Shown here one piece after another: positions 26,514 to 33,221 of a DNA stretch of 64,000 nucleotides. The translations under genes were made by a program, and so were the position numbers. Origin of the DNA: CBDAUN01 sp965214875. GTDB taxonomy: Bacteria; Pseudomonadota; Gammaproteobacteria; Arenicellales; JAJDZL01. Position 1 is the stretch's first letter. Each line of letters starts with the position of its first letter. The notes beneath the pieces were generated by a model that made no database searches, had not been told where the DNA came from, and saw only the letters and a program-made list of their open reading frames with translations. The stretch spans positions 1,178,001 to 1,242,000 of the forward strand of contig OZ243980.1 of the NCBI GenBank assembly GCA_965214875.1. The letters are read 5' to 3'.

Positions 26514-27080
26514 ATGCAAATTATCCTGCTTGAAAAGATTGCTAAGCTTGGAGAGCTGGGCGATACAGTTACTGTAAAGCCGGGCTATGCCAGAAACTAT
26601 CTTCTGCCGCAGAAGAAGGCGGTTCGTGCGACTGCCAGCGCAGTGGAAGAGGTTGAAAGGCGCAAGGCTCAGTTGATAAAAGAGGAAAAAGAGCGCCTCG
26701 ATGTCGCTCAAGCGAGGGCCGAAAAAGCGATCAAAACGCTCACCTTCACACGCAGTGTCATCGATTCGACGGGACGCTTGTATGGCTCGGTCACCAACAT
26801 CGATATTATTGATGCCGCGGCACAGGCCGGAACCGAGATTCTCCGATCGGAGATTATCCTGAATGACGGAGCGATCAAGTCGATCGGAAGCTTTCCAGTG
26901 CTTATAAAAATTCACCCGCAAGTCGAATTCGAAATCACGCTCGAGGTAGTTGCGGAAAATCCTGAAGCTCTTGAAGTCGAGCCGGCGCAATCCGAAGAGC
27001 CTACTGCTTCTCACGACGACGCGGTCGAGGATGATGCTGCGGATTCTGAAGTGGTCAAAGAGTCAGCCGATTCAAAATAG
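26514..27080 (+). CDS. rplI: 50S ribosomal protein L9 with acidic tail
   Basis: Elongated 50S stalk-base protein with two RNA-binding domains joined by a long helix. The N-terminal MQIILLEKIAKLGELGDTV and VKPGYARNYLLP motifs are classic. The ATG at 26514, spaced correctly from AAGGTGAG, is preferred to the GTG two codons earlier. After about residue 148, where L9 normally ends, roughly 40 extra residues rich in Glu, Asp and Ser follow. This parallels the tails on S6 and S2 in this window. Gene order rpsF-rpsR-rplI-dnaB is the standard one. Confidence 0.95.
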   Translation: MQIILLEKIAKLGELGDTVTVKPGYARNYLLPQKKAVRATASAVEEVERRKAQLIKEEKERLDVAQARAEKAIKTLTFTRSVIDSTGRLYGSVTNIDIIDAAAQAGTEILRSEIILNDGAIKSIGSFPVLIKIHPQVEFEITLEVVAENPEALEVEPAQSEEPTASHDDAVEDDAADSEVVKESADSK

Positions 27081-27104
27081 CAGCAGCCGTATCAGGTATA
27101 GGAA

Positions 27105-28520
27105 GTGGAGTCAGTCGGCAGGAACGCACCAACAACTCCTGCTGTTGAGGATGGCGCGCCCATACCGCCATCAGACTTGCATTCCGAGCAAGCTGTTCTA
27201 GGATCGATACTGCTTGACAATGAGCAATATGAGCGCGTCGCCGCCATGTTGCGGCCGGAAGATTTCTATGTCCCCGCGCATCAGGAAATCTATAGCGCGA
27301 TCCAAAGTCTGATTCAGAATCGCAGTGCGGCGGATATCGTCACGGTGTCCAAATGGCTGAGCGATACCAATAAGCTTGAGGAAATCGGCAGCAGCTATCT
27401 GGTTGCGCTTTGTACCGAGACGCCTCACGCCGTACATGTCGAAAGCTATGGCCAAGTGGTGCGAAATGAGTCCATTTTGCGAAAGCTTGCAAAATGCGCT
27501 CGGCAAATTCAGCGGAACGTCTACAACCATGGCGAAAAAGAAGCCAAGGAGGTGCTCTCCGATGCGCAGCAGCTGCTGTTTGACTTAGGCAAGGAGCAAA
27601 GCGAGAATATCGGCCTTGTCCATGTCGGTTCATCGGCGGCCGATGCCCTTGATCAAATCGCAAAGATGCATAAGGCGGGTGCGGACGGGCTGGTTGGAGT
27701 GCCAACCGGTTTTACCGATTTGGATGAAATCACCTCAGGGTTTCAAAAATCGAACCTGATTATCATTGCCGGACGCCCCAGCATGGGCAAGACGACGCTT
27801 GCGTTGAACATTGCCGAATTTGTTGCAGTGAAAGAAAAGATGACGGTGGCGATTTTCAGCTTGGAAATGTCGAGCATGGAGCTGACAATGCGCATGCTGT
27901 CCTCATTAAGCAGCATCGATTCGAAAAGGATCCGCGAAGGGAACTTGGGAGACAATAAGCGCGAAAAGATGGAAAACTGGGAGCAGCTCACCGGTGCGGT
28001 GCAGATGCTGTCGGATGCTCCAATATACATTGATGCGACCCCGGACGTTTCTCCGTTCGAGATTATTGCCCGTTCTCGCCGCTTGAAGCACGAAATCGGT
28101 TTGGACTTAGTCATTGTCGACTATCTTCAGATGCTGCAGGAAAAGGATGTCGAATCCAACAGGGCGACTGAATTGGCCAACATTACCCGCAATCTGAAGA
28201 ATCTTGCCAGAGAACTAGATGTTCCGGTCATCGCACTGTCTCAGCTCAATCGCAATGTCGAAAATCGCCCAAACAAGCGTCCGATGCTAGCCGATCTTCG
28301 TGAATCAGGCGCTATTGAGCAAGATGCCGATGTCATCTTGTTCATCTATCGGGAAGAGGCTTACGATGCGGAGACAGAATCCTATGGTACCGCGGAAATC
28401 AATGTCGCGAAACACCGAAACGGTGAAACACGAAAGTTCAACCTCACTTTTTTGAATCAATACACCCGTTTCGCTGATCACATCGATCAGGACCGCATCT
28501 GGTCGGGTACGCACGACTAG
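27105..28520 (+). CDS. dnaB: Replicative DNA helicase DnaB
   Basis: Hexameric 5'-3' helicase at the replication fork. The N-terminal domain begins with the DLHSEQAVLGSILLDN motif; the RecA-like motor has Walker A GRPSMGKTTLALN, Walker B LVIVDYLQML, and a C-terminal ALSQLNR..ENRPNKRPMLADLRESGAIEQDAD block typical of DnaB. The start is GTG at 27105, with GGA just upstream. 471 residues, no intein or insertion. It is followed by alr, the same order as dnaB-alr in gammaproteobacteria. Confidence 0.98.
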   Translation: MESVGRNAPTTPAVEDGAPIPPSDLHSEQAVLGSILLDNEQYERVAAMLRPEDFYVPAHQEIYSAIQSLIQNRSAADIVTVSKWLSDTNKLEEIGSSYLVALCTETPHAVHVESYGQVVRNESILRKLAKCARQIQRNVYNHGEKEAKEVLSDAQQLLFDLGKEQSENIGLVHVGSSAADALDQIAKMHKAGADGLVGVPTGFTDLDEITSGFQKSNLIIIAGRPSMGKTTLALNIAEFVAVKEKMTVAIFSLEMSSMELTMRMLSSLSSIDSKRIREGNLGDNKREKMENWEQLTGAVQMLSDAPIYIDATPDVSPFEIIARSRRLKHEIGLDLVIVDYLQMLQEKDVESNRATELANITRNLKNLARELDVPVIALSQLNRNVENRPNKRPMLADLRESGAIEQDADVILFIYREEAYDAETESYGTAEINVAKHRNGETRKFNLTFLNQYTRFADHIDQDRIWSGTHD

Positions 28521-28584
28521 TGGGCTAATACCTATTGAGTTGACGACTTAAGTCTTGTCCCATGCGGCGGGATCGGGTGCAATC

Positions 28585-29670
28585 ATGCGGGTGTTCGGCA
28601 CAGTCAATATTGAAGCGCTGCGCGATAACATCCTAAGAGCTCGTCAATATGCGCCGTACGCCAAACATATGGCGGTTGTCAAATCGAACGGGTATGGCCA
28701 TGGTGCTGTTCGAGTTGCAAAAGCACTCGAATCGTGCGTGCAAGGGTTCGCGGTTGCGACGATAGAAGAGGGCGTGCAACTTCGTCGAGCTGGGGTGGCA
28801 CAGGCCATATGCGTGCTGTCAGGCTTCTTTGATCCGGTCCAGCTGGAAGATGTGTTCGAGCACGATCTTGATGTCGTAGTCTATTGCGACACGCAAATCG
28901 AAATGCTTCAGTCCGGCCGCTTCGATGGCCCCGCCAATGTCTGGGTGAAAATCAATTCCGGCATGAACCGGCTCGGATTTGCGCCCGCTCAAGTTGAATC
29001 GGCGATATTGCGCCTTGAGAAGATACGGCAAGTCGGCGAAATCCGCATAATGTCCCATTTCGCTCGTGCAGACGAACGTGAAAGCGATGCATCGGCGCGT
29101 CAGCTTGAAGTGTTTCTGCGTTGCACGGAACATATTGAATTGGCAAGAAGCATTGCCAATTCGGCGGCAATCATCAGTCTGCCCGAAAGCCATCTGGACT
29201 GGGTACGCCCTGGCATAATGATCTATGGCGCATCGCCTTTTGCCGATGAATCTGCATCCGATCTGAAGTTGCGCCCGGCGATGAATATCTACTCCACCTT
29301 GATTGCTATCAATCAAGTGGGAACTGGTGAAGCTGTCGGATATGGGGGTGACTGGGTAAGTCGGGGCGATGCCCGGGTCGGCATTGTCGCTTGCGGCTAT
29401 GGAGATGGCTATCCTCGAAGCGCTTCGCCCGGCGGCTCAGTGCTGATCCATGGCAGTCGGGCAAGGCTTGTCGGCAGGATATCCATGGATACGTTCGCGA
29501 TCTCATTGAGCGATCAACCGCAAGCGGAGGTTGGAACCAGAGTCAAGCTATTCGGGGATGGCCTTCCCGTTGAGGAAGTCGCTTATCACTCGGGTACCAT
29601 AGCCTATGAGATTCTTACATCCGTCTCGCCTCGGAGCATTCTGCTTGAAACGCAAACTCATACTCCCTGA
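28585..29670 (+). CDS. alr: Alanine racemase
   Basis: PLP enzyme converting L- to D-alanine for peptidoglycan. From the ATG at 28585 the protein has 361 residues; the PLP lysine is K33 in AVVKSNGYGHG, and the catalytic tyrosine lies in the CGYGDGYPR motif with the preceding EAVGYGGDW segment. The annotated frame can be extended ten codons upstream to a TTG, but family members begin just before the first beta strand (here VFGTVNIEALRDN). A 12-bp palindrome (GACCTGCAGGTC, 29669-29680) overlaps the stop. It marks the left edge of the accessory island. Confidence 0.96.
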   Translation: MRVFGTVNIEALRDNILRARQYAPYAKHMAVVKSNGYGHGAVRVAKALESCVQGFAVATIEEGVQLRRAGVAQAICVLSGFFDPVQLEDVFEHDLDVVVYCDTQIEMLQSGRFDGPANVWVKINSGMNRLGFAPAQVESAILRLEKIRQVGEIRIMSHFARADERESDASARQLEVFLRCTEHIELARSIANSAAIISLPESHLDWVRPGIMIYGASPFADESASDLKLRPAMNIYSTLIAINQVGTGEAVGYGGDWVSRGDARVGIVACGYGDGYPRSASPGGSVLIHGSRARLVGRISMDTFAISLSDQPQAEVGTRVKLFGDGLPVEEVAYHSGTIAYEILTSVSPRSILLETQTHTP

Positions 29671-30194
29671 CCTGCAGGTCGAATCGAGCTGCCTATCTGT
29701 TTCGCAAATGCCGATTCCGGTGTGAGATAGAAGACAGGTGCCAAACCGTTGCACCTCATGGGGTTTTGGAGAGATTGACGGTCGTTGGGTGACAGCTATG
29801 GGCAATTTGGCGGCTTGGGGTAGTTTCCCTGCAATCAGATGATCGAATTGGCCAATACAAACTTGACGGTAAACTTGCGCTTGCGCCGCGCGGGCCAGCA
29901 TTGTCAACAAAGTCATGGTTTCATGATGATGCTCAGTTTAGTCATGGCGATGATGTGGAAAACGTCTTCTAAAAACAAACGAGATTGGCATACGAAACAT
30001 CCTGCGTTGAATATGTTGCGACGATGGTGTCATCTTTATTCAGTCTGCGGCGGGTACTGTTGCGGACGAAATTTGAACGATGCCATTAAATTCGGTCATT
30101 GTGCGCCATGATAATTGAGAAAAGGGTTGCTGTAGTTGGTGAAGATATCTTTTTCTTTATCAGGCATATGCACAAGGGTTGCGTCTACTTACGA
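29671..30194. other. Intergenic stretch before the zeta-toxin-like gene
   Basis: About 520 bp with no recognisable gene. The plus strand is open for short lengths (for example 29839-30111) but the peptides are Met/Cys/Trp-rich and have no domain. In particular no ribbon-helix-helix or Xre-type antitoxin gene was seen in the place where an antitoxin would be expected. Confidence 0.5.
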
Positions 30195-30800
30195 ATGACA
30201 AAAATGGATTCAAGCGATCAACCGGTGTGCTGGATTATTGCCGGTCCTAATGGGGCCGGAAAAACCACCTTTGCATTGGACTATCTGCCGAATGTTGCAA
30301 AATGCGCAAATTTTGTAAATGCCGACCTTATCGCCGCCGGGTTGGCGCCTCTCGCGCCGGATAGCAAAAGTTTTGCTGCGGGCCGAGCGTTTTTGCGCGA
30401 GGTAAAGGAAAATATCCTACGACGACAGGATTTTGGATTTGAAACTACTTTGTCAGGCCTTATGTACCGTAATCTGATCGGCGACTTACGGTCAATGGGC
30501 TGGAGAGTGGAGACGCTATACTTATCGTTACAAAGTTTGGATTTGGCGAGGTCGCGAGTCGCTGAGCGAGTTCGTCACGGCGGGCATGGTATTCCAGAAG
30601 ACGTTTTGGAGCGACGGTTCTTTCGCAGCTTGAACAATTTTTTCGATGAATATGCCAGTCTGCCGAATCGGGCAATTTGTTACTGTAATGCTGACGATGA
30701 ACCACGGCTAATTTTCACACAGCAATGTGAGCATCGAACTGTATATGAACCTGCAGTGCTTAAACAGCTGGAAAAATTGAAGCGTAATGAATCAGTCTGA
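30195..30800 (+). CDS. Zeta-toxin-family kinase (AAA_33-type ATPase)
   Basis: Predicted P-loop kinase of the zeta-toxin family; members phosphorylate UDP-activated amino sugars, but this subgroup is mostly uncharacterised. From the ATG at 30195 it has 201 residues: Walker A AGPNGAGKTTFA near residues 16-27, the FVNADLIAAGL motif, the FGFETTLSG motif (substrate-binding in this group), and ARSRVAERVRHGGHGIPEDVLERR, the arginine-rich LID. An upstream frame reaches 30099, without family similarity. No antitoxin gene lies beside it, so it may be orphan or act in another way. Confidence 0.75.
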   Translation: MTKMDSSDQPVCWIIAGPNGAGKTTFALDYLPNVAKCANFVNADLIAAGLAPLAPDSKSFAAGRAFLREVKENILRRQDFGFETTLSGLMYRNLIGDLRSMGWRVETLYLSLQSLDLARSRVAERVRHGGHGIPEDVLERRFFRSLNNFFDEYASLPNRAICYCNADDEPRLIFTQQCEHRTVYEPAVLKQLEKLKRNESV

Positions 30801-31632
30801 TCAATTTGCTTAGGAAGGATTGAAATCGCTGAGACGGGCAGTGTCTCGCGAGCTTGATCGAAAGCGTCGACTTGGCCATTACGCTGTGTTCTGGAGGGGT
30901 GGGCGAGTTGTTTTTGAGGGGCCGGATGCTCCCAACACGACAGATCGTCTTGATCGTGCCGGTGAAAAGTGTTCTTTGGAAAGTTAGGTTGTAGTCAAGA
31001 ATATTCTCAAGGCGAGCCGGCAACATCAGTAAGCGTCTGACTCTATCATTTGTTGATCTGACCTGTAAATAGCTTGTGTATTGCTGTTGTCTTCAATGCC
31101 AAAGCGGAAGGAATCTTTGCCAGATCATTTGTAATTCTTGCGATTCGGCAAGATATGCAGAAAGTTAGTCTTCGGCCGCTTTGTGAAAGTTTGAACTTGC
31201 TAGCTGCATAGCTACCACATAGGTTCATCCAGATGAACCTATGTGACGATCAGTCGATATTCACCGAGCATTTCTTCAAGTGCATTTGCGAGTGCTGTAC
31301 TGTTTTTCCGCTTAAAAATTAGAGGAAACGAAGAAATTGATATCAAAAAAAGAACATTCGGCTGGACAGTCGAAAGACTATTCATCCTCGTCTTGCATCC
31401 CTCGAATCTGTTCAGCCGACGGATGGCTTAGTTTTGGTTCAGGCTAACCATTCTTTTTTAAGTTAGCGATTTTGCAATATTTAAATCTATTGCTGCGCAA
31501 ACCGATTTTTTTCGAGGCAATTAAAATTAAAAATTAATTGAACCCAAAACTATTCGGTTTATGCGCTCGTCCAGGCAATTGCTAACGATGTTAAGCTGAA
31601 GGGATTGCTGAAACATTTCGCAGTTGGGAAAC
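30801..31632. other. A+T-rich non-coding stretch downstream of the defence cassette
   Basis: About 830 bp between the zeta-like gene and the stop of the receiver-domain gene, both genes ending here. Only short unconvincing ORFs occur. It contains the 30-bp palindrome at 31216-31245. From 31440 to 31560 the DNA is very A+T-rich. No terminator with a T-run was recognised. Confidence 0.5.
31216..31245. repeat. 30-bp near-perfect palindrome
   Basis: Arms CACATAGGTTCATC (31216-31229) and GATGAACCTATGTG (31232-31245) are perfectly complementary with only a 2-bp spacer (CA). No T-tract follows on either strand, so it is not a typical terminator. It could be a protein-binding dyad, a hairpin limiting RNA decay, or an end of a mobile element. 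It lies about 390 bp beyond the last gene of the cassette. Confidence 0.9.
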
Positions 31633-33219
31633 TTACCCTTTGCTCTGCCTCCTAATCCATTCTGATTCATCAAGTCCAATTCGGCTGAGCCTATCAGCGA
31701 ATTTTCGCGCTAAACGAAGAGAATATTCTGGTTTTAGTTCGCCTCTCCATATATATCTCCTGTCTTTGATATCTGAAAAAACAAAATTACCGTTCGATGT
31801 TCGACACCTCCTTGCAACAATTCTTTGTCTTTCCAATGGTTTGAACTTTTTTCGAACCAATGAACCTGTATCAAAATCTATACTCAGCTTTTTGAATTTG
31901 TTGTTTATTTTCACCACGAGAAGATTTTTGCACTGCTTGCCCGAATTAACCAGAGGCAAAAAGATGAACCTCGTTGGTTCGCTATCACTAAGCCTGACGC
32001 TGTCGCACCGAGGTCGCAAACAGACCATGTGTCGTTCTTCGTCATTCGATGTGAATGTAACGACGGTTCCTGACCATAAAGTTGGCGGCGGTTGGTTATG
32101 AACTGTACGAAAGCTCATCATCCATGCTAACTGTTCATCAACGCCGTCAATGTTTTCGACCCAAGCAAAACCTGACGTTAATTTTTCAAAATTCTTATTG
32201 ATCCAATTCTTGCTGATTTTCGAATTCGAAATCGTTTTGCCAAATGTGACTAGCTCAATAGTCTCATCAATGTTAAGAATTTTGTCATCACCAAACTTGA
32301 AATCAAATCGTTTATCTTGTCTGATCCAATTTTTTATTGCTTGTTCACCTGCCGGCGACTCTTCAGCAACAGACGCACTAATAAGCCCTCGAATTTCTTC
32401 GGCAACTTGCGCGACAATGTGTTGCTCAGCCTCAATGGGGTCTGCGAGGCAAGATACATGAGTTAGATAAGCCGGATCCAATTTACTATTGAATTGGTTC
32501 AATAGTTTATGTTCGCTTTCTCGAATCGAAATTAGAGAATTCAAGGCAATACTGGGTATCAGGCCAGAGGTCATATCGGCGAATCTGTCCACCAATCTGC
32601 TTGGCAAATCTTTCTCAGAGATCTTTCTGTCGATTAGCTGGCTAGATAAATTAACATGATCCTTTGCGTATAACTCGACCTGCCCATGTTGGTATGAGAT
32701 TGAAACATTTAGTCCATCAGATTGCTTTGGTTCAAGCTTAAGTTTTTCAAGTTCGCTGAATATCTCTTCACCAATTTTCGACAGTTGTGCTTCTCCGGTA
32801 TAGATATTGACGAGTCGGAGCGAATGTTGCTCGCTTTCATCCTTTAGCAATTTTCGTAATAGTGCTAATGTGTATTCTGAATCGTCATCTTTCAGTAGCC
32901 AATCCAATATCACAATATCCGCTTTTCGAGCCGCCTCGATTTCAGCGTCTATTGGATTGGTTACGCTGCAGATCACACCTAGTGCCCAAAATGAATCCAT
33001 AATTGATTTTGCGTCTAGTGAGTGAATGTCCTCTATTTTTGCTTGATCGGCAAAATCATCCGCTGGAGCCGGCGAATGAGGAGTAGGAGTTGCAAGGTTT
33101 CCATGCGGTTCCTCGTTTCTTCCTGCAGAAGTCATGTAGGCTGCGTCGTCGATTACAACGGCAGTTCGGAGAAAGCGAGTCGCTAATCGTCGTGCGTTTT
33201 TTTCAAATTGATCTGCCAT
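31633..33219 (-). CDS. Receiver-domain protein with unrecognised C-terminal region
   Basis: Third gene of the methyltransferase-GHKL-receiver operon. Its N-terminus looks like a response-regulator receiver: acidic pair in VVIDDAAYM (residues 21-29), then a long insertion (about 30-95, partly Pro/Ala-rich), the phospho-acceptor-like D106 in DIVILDWLL, and IYTGE at 139-143 where the conserved Thr is expected. The remaining ~380 residues match no output domain I know; a basic, tryptophan-containing stretch near the end (YIWRGELKPEYSLRLARKF) looks conserved. A strong GAAGGAG site lies in the end of the upstream gene, 2 bp apart. A phosphorelay role is inferred. Confidence 0.75.
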   Translation of the reverse strand: MADQFEKNARRLATRFLRTAVVIDDAAYMTSAGRNEEPHGNLATPTPHSPAPADDFADQAKIEDIHSLDAKSIMDSFWALGVICSVTNPIDAEIEAARKADIVILDWLLKDDDSEYTLALLRKLLKDESEQHSLRLVNIYTGEAQLSKIGEEIFSELEKLKLEPKQSDGLNVSISYQHGQVELYAKDHVNLSSQLIDRKISEKDLPSRLVDRFADMTSGLIPSIALNSLISIRESEHKLLNQFNSKLDPAYLTHVSCLADPIEAEQHIVAQVAEEIRGLISASVAEESPAGEQAIKNWIRQDKRFDFKFGDDKILNIDETIELVTFGKTISNSKISKNWINKNFEKLTSGFAWVENIDGVDEQLAWMMSFRTVHNQPPPTLWSGTVVTFTSNDEERHMVCLRPRCDSVRLSDSEPTRFIFLPLVNSGKQCKNLLVVKINNKFKKLSIDFDTGSLVRKKFKPLERQRIVARRCRTSNGNFVFSDIKDRRYIWRGELKPEYSLRLARKFADRLSRIGLDESEWIRRQSKG

Positions 33220-33221
33220 GC

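Noticed and set aside
29669..29680. 12-bp palindrome overlapping the alr stop codon as an attachment site
   Set aside because: No second copy was noticed at the dapD side of the island, so an integration-site role has no support.
31243..31431. Plus-strand ORF containing FGWTVERLF, recalling IS5-type transposase ends
   Set aside because: The match is a few residues only and the rest of the frame shows no transposase features.
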